Of a DNA stretch of 64,000 nt, positions 24,929 to 34,129 are shown one piece after another. Below the pieces are notes generated by a model. It did no database searches. It was not told the DNA's origin and worked only from the letters and a program-made list of their open reading frames with translations. Location: NCBI RefSeq assembly GCF_000062885.1, contig NC_009142.1, positions 5,259,584 through 5,323,583 of the forward strand. Direction: 5' to 3'. The translations under genes were made by a program, and so were the position numbers. Source of the DNA: Saccharopolyspora erythraea NRRL 2338. GTDB taxonomy: Bacteria > Actinomycetota > Actinomycetes > Mycobacteriales > Pseudonocardiaceae. How positions within the stretch are numbered: position 1 is the first letter of the stretch; every line of letters starts with the position of its first letter.

Positions 24929-26896
24929 GTGAGCATCGACGCCGAGAACGCGAGGTCCGCAGCCGAGGTGGCGTTCCCGCCGTCCGGGGAGTTCGCCGCC
25001 CAAGCCAATGCGACGTCGGAGCTCTACGCCCAGGCCGACGCCGACCGTGAGGCGTTCTGGGCCGACCAGGCCCGCCACCTGCACTGGGACACCGAGTGGG
25101 AGCAGGTGCTGGACTGGTCCGGCGCCCCGTTCGCCAAGTGGTTCGTCGGCGGCAAACTCAACGTCGCCTACAACTGCGTGGACCGCCACGTCGAGGCCGG
25201 CAACGGCGACCGGGTGGCCATCCACTGGGAGGGCGAACCGGGCGATTCCCGCGCCATCACCTACGCCGAGCTGGCACGCGAGGTCTCCCGCACCGCCAAC
25301 GCGCTGGCCTCGCTCGGGGTCGGCGCGGGCGACCGGGTCGCGATCTACCTGCCGATGCTGCCCGAGGCGGTCTACTCGATGCTGGCCTGCGCCCGGCTGG
25401 GCGCGCTGCACAGCGTGGTGTTCGGCGGGTTCTCCTCCGAAGCGCTGCGCACCCGCATCAACGACGCCCAGGCCAAGGTCGTCATCACCGCCGACGGCCA
25501 GTACCGCCGCGGCAAGGCCATGCCGCTCAAGACCAACGTCGACGAGGCCGTGGCCGCCACCCCCAGCGTCGAACACGTCCTGGTCGTCCAACGCACCAAG
25601 ACCGACGTGGAATGGAACGACGGCCGCGACCAGTGGTGGCACGACGTCGTCGAGGGCCGGCCCGCATCCCACACCCCGGAGTTCTTCGACTCCGAGCACC
25701 CGCTGTTCATCCTCTACACCTCCGGCACCACCGGACGCCCCAAGGGCATCCTGCACACCTCCGGGGGCTATCTCACCCAGGCCGCCTACACCCACCGCAC
25801 CGTGTTCGACCTCAAACCCGAAACCGACGTGTACTGGTGCACCGCCGACATCGGCTGGGTCACCGGCCACACCTACATCGTCTACGGGCCGCTGGCCAAC
25901 GGCGCCACCCAGGTCATCTACGAAGGCACCCCCAACACCCCGCACGAAGGCCGCCACTGGGACATCGTCCAGAAATACGGCGTCACGCTCTACTACACCG
26001 CGCCGACCACCATCCGCACCTTCATGAAATGGGGCGCGGAGATCCCCGCCCGCTACGACCTGTCCACCCTGCGGGTGCTGGGCTCGGTCGGGGAACCGAT
26101 CAACCCCGAGGCCTGGATGTGGTACCGCGAACACATCGGCGGCAACCGCGCCCCCATCGTCGACACCTGGTGGCAGACCGAAACCGGCGCGATCATGATC
26201 TCGCCGCTGCCCGGGGTCACCGCCACCAAACCCGGCTCCGCCCAGGTCCCGCTGCCCGGCATCGCCGCCAAGGTCGTCGACGAGTCCGGCGAGCAGGTCG
26301 GCCACGGCGGCGGCGGACTGCTGGTGCTGGACCAGCCCTGGCCCGCGATGCTGCGCGGCATCTGGGGCGACGACGACCGCTACCGCGAAACCTACTGGTC
26401 GAAGTTCGCCGACAAGGGCTACTACTTCGCCGGCGACGGCGCCAAATACGACGACGACGGCGACATCTGGCTGCTCGGCCGGGTCGACGACGTCATGAAC
26501 GTCTCCGGCCACCGCATCTCCACCACCGAGGTCGAATCCGCCCTGGTCTCCCACCCCACCGTGGCCGAGGCCGCCGTGGTCGGCGCCAGCGACCCCACCA
26601 CCGGCCAGGGCATCGTCGCCTTCGTCATCCTGCGCGGCGGCGCCGACGACCAGGCCTCCGGCGAAGCCGCGATCAAGGCCCTACGCGACCACGTCGCCCA
26701 CGAAATCGGCCCCATCGCCAAACCCCGCCAGATCATGGTCGTGCCCGAACTGCCCAAAACCCGCTCCGGCAAGATCATGCGACGGCTCCTGCGCGACGTC
26801 GCCGAAAACCGCGAAATCGGCGACGTCTCCACCCTCGCCGACTCCTCCGTGATGAACCTCATCTCCGCCGGGTTCGCCACCTCCAGCGACGACTGA
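24929..26896 (+). CDS. acs: acetyl-CoA synthetase
   Basis: AMP-forming acetate-CoA ligase of 655 residues, normal length. Signature motifs: [20 protein letters not shown] (P-loop), [19 protein letters not shown], the WWQTETGAI motif, [20 protein letters not shown] hinge region, and [11 protein letters not shown] with the acetylatable catalytic lysine. The GTG at 24929 is preferred to the one at 24923, since AGCGAGGAG is spaced 5 bases from it. It activates acetate for central metabolism and fits the neighbouring acetate-type symporters. A strong hairpin ends the unit. Confidence 0.96.
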   Translation: MSIDAENARSAAEVAFPPSGEFAAQANATSELYAQADADREAFWADQARHLHWDTEWEQVLDWSGAPFAKWFVGGKLNVAYNCVDRHVEAGNGDRVAIHWEGEPGDSRAITYAELAREVSRTANALASLGVGAGDRVAIYLPMLPEAVYSMLACARLGALHSVVFGGFSSEALRTRINDAQAKVVITADGQYRRGKAMPLKTNVDEAVAATPSVEHVLVVQRTKTDVEWNDGRDQWWHDVVEGRPASHTPEFFDSEHPLFILYTSGTTGRPKGILHTSGGYLTQAAYTHRTVFDLKPETDVYWCTADIGWVTGHTYIVYGPLANGATQVIYEGTPNTPHEGRHWDIVQKYGVTLYYTAPTTIRTFMKWGAEIPARYDLSTLRVLGSVGEPINPEAWMWYREHIGGNRAPIVDTWWQTETGAIMISPLPGVTATKPGSAQVPLPGIAAKVVDESGEQVGHGGGGLLVLDQPWPAMLRGIWGDDDRYRETYWSKFADKGYYFAGDGAKYDDDGDIWLLGRVDDVMNVSGHRISTTEVESALVSHPTVAEAAVVGASDPTTGQGIVAFVILRGGADDQASGEAAIKALRDHVAHEIGPIAKPRQIMVVPELPKTRSGKIMRRLLRDVAENREIGDVSTLADSSVMNLISAGFATSSDD

Positions 26897-26921
26897 AGAC
26901 CCTGCGGCTGACGCGCTACGG

Positions 26922-26951
26922 GCGTGCCCGCACGAGAAGGTGCGGGCACGC
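26922..26951 (+). terminator. acs terminator
   Basis: GCGTGCCCGCAC (26922-26933) and GTGCGGGCACGC (26940-26951) form a perfect 12-bp stem with a GAGAAG loop, 26 bp after the acs stop. Confidence 0.85.
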
Positions 26952-26967
26952 TCGTGTGCAACGCCGG

Positions 26968-27297
26968 TCAGGTGTGCAGCGCGAAGTCCCGCCAGCTCTT
27001 GCCCGCGGCCGGTTCGGTGTCGACCCACAGCGCGGTGACGCAGTCCGGGCAGACGTGGGCGACGGCAGTCAGCGACTCGTGGACGCGCACGTCGCCGCCC
27101 AGGTCCTCCGGTCCGAGCGACACCCTGCCCGCAATGCCTTCCCAGCCCCTCGCCAGGCTGCCGAGCACGGCGCCGCAGTGGCGGCAACCGGCCGTCGGTC
27201 CCGCCTGACCGGGCCAGGTCACCAGCGAGGCACCCCAGATCCCGGTGGGTTCACCCGTGACCGTGCTGTCGCCGGCACGGGCAGCAGGCGGGGTCAT
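26968..27297 (-). CDS. small zinc-ribbon-like protein
   Basis: Product of 109 residues with two paired cysteine motifs, CRHCG near residue 38 and CPDC near residue 83, which would bind one zinc. The ending HVCPDCVTALWVDTEP then SWRDFALHT distantly resembles the tail of acetone-carboxylase gamma subunits, but the larger alpha and beta subunits are absent here, so it may be an orphan of a lost operon. No clear ribosome site precedes the ATG at 27297. Converges on acs. Function uncertain. Confidence 0.5.
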   Translation of the reverse strand: MTPPAARAGDSTVTGEPTGIWGASLVTWPGQAGPTAGCRHCGAVLGSLARGWEGIAGRVSLGPEDLGGDVRVHESLTAVAHVCPDCVTALWVDTEPAAGKSWRDFALHT

Positions 27298-27374
27298 GCG
27301 GGAGCGCCGGGACTCCCGGATCCGCTCCCGGCGCGTATTCGTGGCGTCCTCGTCGACCGTGCCGCTCTCGGTGA

Positions 27375-28511
27375 CGACGACCCCGTAGAGGCGGGCAGCC
27401 CGGTCTGGTCAGCGCGCTGTTCCGGCCGCTGCTCGGCCGCCGCGCCGAGGGCCCCGTCGGCGGTGCCATCGACGTGTGCGCGATCCTGGCGACGCTGTTC
27501 GGGACCACGACCTCGCTCGGGCTCGGTGCGCTGCAGGTCAACGGCGGCTTCACCGCCCTGTTCGGGATCCCCGACTCCCGGCCCGTGCAGTTCGCGATCA
27601 TCGGGATCATCACCCTGCTGTTCACCGCGTCCGCGCTGACCGGCGTCTCCCGGGGGATCCGCTACCTGTCCGAGACCAGCATGGGCCTGGGCGGGCTGCT
27701 GTTCGTGTTCGTCCTCGTCGTCGGCCCCACCATCTACCTGGAAAACCTCTACGTGCAGTCGGTCGGCCGCTACCTCAGCGAGCTGATCTCCACCAGCCTG
27801 ATCACCCCGGCCAGCGGCGATCTCGGCTTCATGCAGTCCTGGACCTACTTCATGCTCGCGTGGTGGCTGTCGTGGGGCGCGTTCGTGGGGGTGTTCCTCG
27901 CCCGGATCTCCCGCGGGCGCACGGTGCGCGAGTTCGTCGTGGGCGTGCTCCTGGTGCCGAGCCTGGTTTTCTCGGTCTGGTTCACCGCTTTCGGCGGCAC
28001 CGCGATCCACAGCGACCTGGCCGGCACCACCCGGGTCGCGGCGGCAGCGGCCGCCGACGCCAACTCGGCGTTCTTCGCCACGCTGCAGTCGCTGCCGATG
28101 CCCGCGGTCAGCTCGGTGGCCACGATCGTGCTCGTCGTGCTGTTCTTCGTCTCGGGAGCCGACGCCAACACGTTCGTGCTCGGGATGCTCACCAGCCGCG
28201 GCGCCGAGCACCCGCGGTCGTGGGTGCTGGCGTTGTGGGGCGTGGTGACCGGCGCAGCGGCGATCGCCCTGCTGGCCGCAGGCGGCCTGGACGCGCTGCA
28301 GCAGATGGTGATCGTCAGCTCGGCACCGTTCCTGCTCATCATCGTCGGAGTCGCGGTGTCGCTCGCCAAGGACCTGGCCGCGGAGCCGGTACCGGGCACC
28401 CCGTCGGCCAACGGCGCCGCGCTCGGAACGGGGAGCCTGTCCGCCGAGCCGCCGGAACCCGCACCCACCGCGGCCCTGCCGACCGCGGCCCCGACGACAC
28501 CGAGGCCGTGA
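27375..28511 (+). pseudogene. BCCT-family transporter lacking its N-terminus
   Basis: The readable frame, open from 27375, matches betaine/choline/carnitine transporters from the middle of the protein: ALFRPLLGRRAEGPVGGAID then ATLFGTTTSLGLGALQVNGG, the conserved YFMLAWWLSWGAFVGVFLAR with its substrate-site tryptophans, and GGTAIH. About 370 residues remain of a usual 500-550; the first four or so helices are missing, and a TGA lies just upstream at 27372. A proline/alanine-rich tail ends the protein. A GTG at 27474 could start translation but would yield an incomplete transporter. Probably a 5'-truncated gene. Confidence 0.75.
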
Positions 28512-28523
28512 CCGGCCCCAGAG

Positions 28524-28612
28524 GCTGTCGTTGAACTCATCTTGCGTGGCGGTTCCGGTGGCGGAACCTCGGACACCCTCCGGCTCCGCCACTTCGAAGA
28601 TCAAAGACAGGT
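28524..28612 (-). repeat. dispersed repeat, copy 2 (inverted relative to copy 1)
   Basis: Reverse-strand counterpart of the 24.8-kb repeat, located just after the BCCT remnant. It holds its own stem: GTGGCGGA and TCCGCCAC around 28558-28592, plus GGCGGTTCC/GGAACC. The two copies bracket the acs, zinc-ribbon and BCCT block in opposite orientation. Confidence 0.55.
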
Positions 28613-28644
28613 TCCCAGTGCCGCAGGGGTGAGACCGGCAGCGG

Positions 28645-30279
28645 TCACTTCCCGGGCGCGCCGCCCTCGGCTCGGGCGGCGCGTCCGGCGCGCTGGGCGT
28701 CGAGAGCGGCTACCGCGACGTGCAGCTGGGCGCGGAAGTCGCCTGCCTCCAGGTCGCCGTGCAGGACCTCTTCGATGAGCCGCAACCGCTGGTAGAGGGC
28801 CTGGCGGGAGAGGTGGCCCCGCCGGGCGGCGATGGACTTGTTGCCCGCGGAGGCCAGGTAGTGGCGCACCGTGGCCAGCAGGTCCGTGCCGTGGCACTGG
28901 TCGTAGGCGAGCAGGGGTGCGAGCTGGCGCTCGGCGTAGGACTGCACCCGGGGGTCCTCGCGCAAGGCGTAGAGCAGTTCCGGGAGACCGATGTCGGTGA
29001 CCGTGTGGACCCCCGGCGGCCCGCCCCGCGGGACGGCGTCGGCGACCTGCTCGGCCTCGGCCGCGGACCGGGCCACTTCGGACAGTTCACCCACCTCGGC
29101 TCCGACGTGGACGGGGGCGCCGGCCAGCTCGGTGATCTCCTCGGCCAGCGCGCGCCAGCCACCCGGCTCCCGGAACGACAGGAGCACACCGACGCCGCGC
29201 TCGCCGAGATCGCCCACCAGAGCGCTGCCTTCCAGCCTTGCCCGCAGCTTGTCGAGCAGCACGGCCCGGTCGTCGACGCGGACCACGACGACGGCGAGCC
29301 TGCGTCCCTGGACCGGCACGCCCAGCGCGGTGATCCTCGTCCGGGTGTCGCGCCAGGACAGCTGCCGCTGCTCGAGCACGTCGAGCAGCGCGTCCCGGTG
29401 CGCCTGCTCCTCCCACCGGGTCTCGCGGGTGAGCCGCGCCAGCGTGAGGGCGACCGCGGCGCGCTCGAGGATCACCACGTGCTCGGAGTGGAAGTGCTGC
29501 TCGGCGGGGCTGGCCGGGAGCATGGCGAGCCTGCCCCACTGCTGCCCTCGGAACTCCACCGAGGTGACCAGCCAGCCCTCCTGCCCGCAGACGTCGGTGC
29601 GCTCGGCGGGCGAGGGCGTGGCGCGGGAGCGCTCCTCCCACCGGTTGAGCACGTCGTCGAGGACCCGCTCGACCGACGCGAAGATCAGCGCCTGGTGCGC
29701 CAGGTTCTCCAGCACGACCGCCCGGCCGGTCATCGTCGCCGCCGCCCGGATGATCTCGTCGGGCCCGGCGCCGCGCAGCGAGAGCGCGGTGAAGGTGTCG
29801 TGGATGCGCTGCGCCGTCCGCAGCGTGCGCAGCTGGCCGCCCAGGATCATCGCGTGCACTTCCTGCGTCACGTCGACGAACTTGACCCCGCAGTGCAGCA
29901 CCACCAGCGGCACGCCGCGCGAACGGCAGCCCGCGACCAGTTCGTGCGGCGCCTCCCGGTAGCAGCGGCCGAGCTCCAGCACCACGGCGGCGGCACCGAC
30001 GTCGCAGAGCTCGGCCGCGTAGTCGTCCAGCCGCGCGGGGAAGCCGATGCCGGTGGTCAGCACCAGCTCCCCGCCCCGCAGCGCCGAGGCGGGACTCGCC
30101 CATTCCGTGACGTGCACCCAGCGCACCGGCCGGTCCAGCCGGTCCTGGCCGGCGAGGACCTTGGGCAGCCCGCGAGCCAGCACCGGCAGGGACAGCACCT
30201 CACCCAGCGTCACAGTCCCGCCGTCGCTGTTCACCACCACACCCTGCGCCTTGCGGGCGCCGAATTCAACGGCGGTCAC
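28645..30279 (-). CDS. PucR family transcriptional regulator
   Basis: Regulator of 544 residues. The N-terminal PucR domain (VTLGEVLSLPVLARGLPKVL, then VRWVHVTEWASPASALRGGE and LVLTTGIGF) is followed by a GGDEF-like middle region and the C-terminal PucR helix-turn-helix (LLATVRHYLASAGNKSIAAR, then RHLSRQALYQRLRLIEEV-like). PucR proteins often control nitrogen compound or purine breakdown. It lies just downstream of, and in the same direction as, an MFS transporter (40 bp), and that transporter is divergent from HAD and FAD-oxidase genes, so it probably regulates this group. Confidence 0.9.
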   Translation of the reverse strand: MTAVEFGARKAQGVVVNSDGGTVTLGEVLSLPVLARGLPKVLAGQDRLDRPVRWVHVTEWASPASALRGGELVLTTGIGFPARLDDYAAELCDVGAAAVVLELGRCYREAPHELVAGCRSRGVPLVVLHCGVKFVDVTQEVHAMILGGQLRTLRTAQRIHDTFTALSLRGAGPDEIIRAAATMTGRAVVLENLAHQALIFASVERVLDDVLNRWEERSRATPSPAERTDVCGQEGWLVTSVEFRGQQWGRLAMLPASPAEQHFHSEHVVILERAAVALTLARLTRETRWEEQAHRDALLDVLEQRQLSWRDTRTRITALGVPVQGRRLAVVVVRVDDRAVLLDKLRARLEGSALVGDLGERGVGVLLSFREPGGWRALAEEITELAGAPVHVGAEVGELSEVARSAAEAEQVADAVPRGGPPGVHTVTDIGLPELLYALREDPRVQSYAERQLAPLLAYDQCHGTDLLATVRHYLASAGNKSIAARRGHLSRQALYQRLRLIEEVLHGDLEAGDFRAQLHVAVAALDAQRAGRAARAEGGAPGK

Positions 30280-30319
30280 GGCAGGCGGGGCGGTCGGCCA
30301 CCGGCGCTTGCGACGTCCT

Positions 30320-31678
30320 TCACGACACCGCCCGCTCCTCGACGGGAGCCGCGCTGGTGTTGCTCGCGGCCGCGAGGCCCAGGCCCTTGGTCTCCGGGGC
30401 GAGGGCCAGCGAGACGACCAGGCCGACGAGCGTGATGCCCGCGCCGATCAGCAGCGTCCCGGTGTTGCCGACACCGGCGATCAGCAGCGGCAGGAAGAAC
30501 GTGCCACCCGCCGAGCCGAAGCGGCTCATCGCGGAGGCGAAGCCCACCCCGGTCGCCCGCAGATCGGTGGGGAACAGCTCGCTGGGGTACAGGAACTGCA
30601 GCGCGCTGCCCGCGGCCTCGGCGAAGTGGAACAGCACGAACAGCAGGATGATCGGCAACGCCAAGTGCAGCGGCAGCAGCGCCAGGCACAGCAGCGACGC
30701 GAAGATCGCCACGAAGGTGCCGATCAGCAAGGGCCGCCTGCCGAGCCGGTTGACCAGGAACAGGCCGGCCGTCACGCCCAGGATCGGGATCAGCATCATC
30801 ACCGCCGAGCTCGCCGTCGCGTTGCCGACGCCCATCGACTCGAGGATCTGCGGCTGGAACGTGCGGATCGCGTAGCCCGTCGCCACCTGGCACATGAAGA
30901 ACGTCGAGCAGAACACGACCTGCTTGGTGTAGCCGCGGCGGAACACCTCGCCGATGTTGCCCAGCCCGGACCCGTTGCGCTGCGGTGCCTTGCTCTCCGC
31001 GACCAGGTCGTCGACCCGCACGTCCGGACCGACGTACTTGCGCACGATCGCGGTCGCCTCGTCCATCCGGCCCCGGCTGGCAAGCCACCGCGGCGACTCC
31101 GGCACCCCGGCGCGCATCAGCAGGAACACCAGCGCCGGCACCGAGCCCGACAGCAGCATCCAGCGCCACCCGTCGGGGCCGAGGTTCGTCAGGACCAGGC
31201 CGACCCAGTAGCTGACTCCGTAGCCGATCCACCACGACAGCACCAGACCCGACAGCGACGGACCGCGGAGCTTGCGGGGCACCAGTTCGGCGGTGATGGC
31301 CGAGGCGATCGGGTAGTCCGCGCCCACGGCGATGCCGATGACCAGCCGCAGCACGAACAACTGCCACGCCTCGGTGACGAAGAACTGCGGAATCGACGCG
31401 GCGACGAACACCGCGAGGTTGAGCACGTACATCAGCCGCCGGCCGATCCGGTCGGTGATCGCGCCGAAGACCAGCGCGCCGACGAAGACGCCGATCAGCG
31501 CGGAGCTGGCCAGCAGGCCGGACCACACCGAGCCCAGCCGCAGCTGGGGCGTGATCTGGCTCAGGGCCACCGCGATGATGCCGAGCAGGTAGCCGTCGCA
31601 GAACGGCCCGCCCATCGCGACGGTGACCAGGCGGCGGTGGAAGCGGGTGACGGGGACATCGTCCAGGGTGGTGGTCAT
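30320..31678 (-). CDS. MFS transporter (sugar/metabolite porter type)
   Basis: Membrane protein of 452 residues with 12 predicted helices. Sugar-porter-branch motifs are FGAITDRIGRRLMYVLN after TM2, GADYPIASAITAELVPRKLR, and PESPRWLASRGRMDEA before the central loop; PETKGLGL comes after TM12. A GAGAGG site lies before ATG 31678. The set of neighbours (PucR regulator, HAD hydrolase, flavin oxidase) suggests uptake of an amine or modified amino compound, but the substrate is not readable from the sequence. Confidence 0.88.
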   Translation of the reverse strand: MTTTLDDVPVTRFHRRLVTVAMGGPFCDGYLLGIIAVALSQITPQLRLGSVWSGLLASSALIGVFVGALVFGAITDRIGRRLMYVLNLAVFVAASIPQFFVTEAWQLFVLRLVIGIAVGADYPIASAITAELVPRKLRGPSLSGLVLSWWIGYGVSYWVGLVLTNLGPDGWRWMLLSGSVPALVFLLMRAGVPESPRWLASRGRMDEATAIVRKYVGPDVRVDDLVAESKAPQRNGSGLGNIGEVFRRGYTKQVVFCSTFFMCQVATGYAIRTFQPQILESMGVGNATASSAVMMLIPILGVTAGLFLVNRLGRRPLLIGTFVAIFASLLCLALLPLHLALPIILLFVLFHFAEAAGSALQFLYPSELFPTDLRATGVGFASAMSRFGSAGGTFFLPLLIAGVGNTGTLLIGAGITLVGLVVSLALAPETKGLGLAAASNTSAAPVEERAVS

Positions 31679-32055
31679 CGGCGGTGCCTCTCGGTGGCGA
31701 AGGCGGACTGCGTTCACTGTGCGCCAGACCACCCCCGGTGGACACAGACAGATTGTCACTTCGTGGGCGGCTTCGTTGACACGACGCCTCGACTCCCCCG
31801 CGCGCTGTTCTCTCTCCGCGATCGATGCGTTACATCTGGTAGTCGCGCCTTCGGCGAGGTTCCAGGCCGGGCACGGCATGACCTGTCCGCCGCACCGGGC
31901 AGGACTGGACGTTTTGTCAACCGGCCAGGGCCCGCGCCAGGCGTAGCGTCTGCCACGAACCACTCCGCCGCGCCCCGTGAGCGACACCTCGCCGGAGGAG
32001 TCAGCGCATCTTCCGCCGGCGGCTCTCCGGCCGCCCGACCAAAGGAAAAGCGACC
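31679..32055. promoter_or_regulatory. divergent control region of the MFS and HAD/FAD-oxidase genes
   Basis: This 377-bp space has no gene. It holds the divergent promoters. A GACA-GAT-TGTC imperfect palindrome (31747-31757) near the MFS side is a candidate operator, and TAGCGT at 31944-31949 is a possible -10 for the HAD operon. AAAGGAAAAGCGACC directly before 32056 is the HAD ribosome site. Confidence 0.4.
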
Positions 32056-32727
32056 ATGAGCCCTCGCCCCGTCGTCACCTTCGACTGCTACCGCACCCTG
32101 GTCGACTTCGACCTCAACCGCGAGACGCTGCCCATCGTCCGCGACCGCCTCGACGAGGTCGGCGTCGACCACGAGGTCTTCCTCGACAACCTGCGCGTCA
32201 TGCGCTTCCAGGGCGTCGTCCAGCCCTACCGGCGCTACCGCGACATCCTCCGGGACTCCCTGGAGAACTGCATGCTGCTGCATGGAATCGAATACCGCGA
32301 CGAGGACTACGACCGCCTGATCGCCGCCGCCGAGAAGTTTCCCGCATTCCCGGAAGTGCCCGACGCGCTGCGCACGCTCAAGAAGCACTACGACATCGCG
32401 ATCCTGACCAACAGCGACGACGACCTGATCCCCCACCACCTCGAGGCCATCGGGGTGCCGTTCGACCACGTCGTCACCGCCGAGCAGGCCCGCGCCTACA
32501 AGCCGCGGCGCCAGGCCTTCGAGAAGCTGTTCTCGGTGCTCCCGCAGACCCGCGACCAGATCACCCACGTCGCCCAGGGCTGGGACTACGACATCATGCC
32601 CACCAAGGCCCTCGGCATCCACCGCCGCGTCTGGGTCAACCGCTACGGCTTCAAAGGCAGCGACCACTACCAGCCCTACGACGAGATCCGCGACCTGTCC
32701 GAGCTCCCCCCGCTGCTGGGGCTGTGA
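32056..32727 (+). CDS. HAD hydrolase, haloacid-dehalogenase type II-like
   Basis: Protein of 223 residues in the HAD superfamily. Motif I is VVTFDCYRTLVDFDL with nucleophile Asp10 and the tyrosine at +2 typical of L-2-haloacid dehalogenases; motif II is IAILTNSDDD; motif III lysine is in ARAYKPRRQAFEKLF; the final acidic motif is GWDYDIMPTKALG. A cap domain follows motif I. It is 7 bp ahead of an FAD-dependent oxidoreductase and is surely cotranscribed with it. True dehalogenation is only one option; phosphatase activity is equally possible. Confidence 0.88.
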   Translation: MSPRPVVTFDCYRTLVDFDLNRETLPIVRDRLDEVGVDHEVFLDNLRVMRFQGVVQPYRRYRDILRDSLENCMLLHGIEYRDEDYDRLIAAAEKFPAFPEVPDALRTLKKHYDIAILTNSDDDLIPHHLEAIGVPFDHVVTAEQARAYKPRRQAFEKLFSVLPQTRDQITHVAQGWDYDIMPTKALGIHRRVWVNRYGFKGSDHYQPYDEIRDLSELPPLLGL

Positions 32728-32734
32728 CGCCGGC

Positions 32735-34129
32735 ATGAGTTCCGCGACAGGCACCGGCCTGGTCAACGGCAACGTGTCCTTCTGGTTCGACGCCCTGGGC
32801 GGCCGCCCCACACCTCGACCCCCGCTGCCAGGTGACATCAGCGCCGACATCTGCATCGTCGGCGGCGGCCTGACCGGACTGTGGACCGCCTACTACCTGA
32901 AGAAGTCCGATCCCTCGCTCGACATCGCCATCGTGGAGCGCGAGTTCACCGGGTTCGGTGCTTCCGGCCGCAACGGCGGCTGGGCATCGGGACTGATCGC
33001 CGGATCACGCGAGCGGTTCGCGAAGCTCTACGGCACCGAGTCGGTCAGGTCCCAGCAGCGGCTGATGAACGAGGCGGTCGACGAGTTCGTCGCCGTGGCG
33101 CGGACCGAAGGCATCGAGGCCGACATCATCAAAGGCGGCACGATCCGCATCGCCTCCTCCGCACCCCAAGCGCGACGGCTGCGGGCCGGAGTCGAGGACG
33201 ACCACCACTGGGGCGTGCTCGACTCCCGCATCCTCGAACGCGACGAACTGCGGGAACGCATCAACATCCCCGACACCGCGCTCGCCGCCTACACCCCGCA
33301 CTGCGCCCGCATCCAACCCGCGCGCTATGTGCGCGGACTGGGCGATGTCGTCGAATCGCTCGGCGTGCGCATCTACGAATCGACCACCGCGACCCGGATC
33401 GAGCCACACCTCGCCCACACCGACCGCGGCGTCGTCCGGGCACCGGTCATCCTGCGAGCGACCGAGGGCTACACCGCCTCCCTGGCCGGCCAACGGCGAA
33501 CCCTGCTGCCGATGAACAGCTCCATGATCGTCACCGAACCGCTGCCAAAGCAGGTCTGGGACCAGATCGGCTGGAGCCGCGGCGAAACCCTCGGCGACAA
33601 GTGCTACTCCCACATGTACGGCCAACGCACCGCCGACGACCGGATCGCCATCGGCGGCAGAGGCATCCCCTACCGGTACGCATCGGCCACCGACCGCGAC
33701 GGAGCCACCCAGCAAGCCACCATCCGCTCCCTCACCGGCATCCTGCACCGCAGATTCCCCGTCACCCGCGACCACCGCCTCACACACGCCTGGTGCGGCG
33801 TGCTCGGAGTGCCCCGCGACTGGTGCTCCAGCGCCGCCTACGACCCCCGCACCGGACTCGGCCACGCAGGCGGCTACGTGGGCCAAGGCGTCACCACCAC
33901 CAACCTCGCCGGACGCACCCTGCGAGACCTCGTGCTCGGCCACGACACCGAACTCACCCGGCTGCCCTGGGTAGGACACACCACCCGCCGATGGGAGTTC
34001 GAACCCCTGCGCTGGCTCGGCGTCCGATCCATGTACCTCGCCTACGGCTGGGCCGACCACCACGAACTCACGAGCGGACGTCAGTCGCGCCTGGCGGAAC
34101 TCGCCGACCTCATCACCCGCCGCCCGTGA
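32735..34129 (+). CDS. FAD-dependent amine/amino-acid oxidoreductase (DAO, PuuB-like)
   Basis: Flavoprotein of 464 residues. The Rossmann FAD motif is ICIVGGGLTGLWTAYYLKK (residues 39-57), and FGASGRNGGWASGLIAG is the signature of the gamma-glutamylputrescine-oxidase-like branch. HAWCGVLGVPRDW and GLGHAGGYVGQGVTTTNLAG near the end contact the flavin. It would oxidise an amine or imino acid to the carbonyl with release of ammonia and peroxide. Start ATG 32735 follows the HAD stop closely. Its stop overlaps the convergent hydrolase gene by 17 bp. Confidence 0.88.
   Translation: MSSATGTGLVNGNVSFWFDALGGRPTPRPPLPGDISADICIVGGGLTGLWTAYYLKKSDPSLDIAIVEREFTGFGASGRNGGWASGLIAGSRERFAKLYGTESVRSQQRLMNEAVDEFVAVARTEGIEADIIKGGTIRIASSAPQARRLRAGVEDDHHWGVLDSRILERDELRERINIPDTALAAYTPHCARIQPARYVRGLGDVVESLGVRIYESTTATRIEPHLAHTDRGVVRAPVILRATEGYTASLAGQRRTLLPMNSSMIVTEPLPKQVWDQIGWSRGETLGDKCYSHMYGQRTADDRIAIGGRGIPYRYASATDRDGATQQATIRSLTGILHRRFPVTRDHRLTHAWCGVLGVPRDWCSSAAYDPRTGLGHAGGYVGQGVTTTNLAGRTLRDLVLGHDTELTRLPWVGHTTRRWEFEPLRWLGVRSMYLAYGWADHHELTSGRQSRLAELADLITRRP

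Noticed and set aside
24836-26554. A 570-codon antisense frame over acs
   Set aside because: It is Val/Gly/Asp-rich shadow sequence; acs on the other strand is unambiguous.
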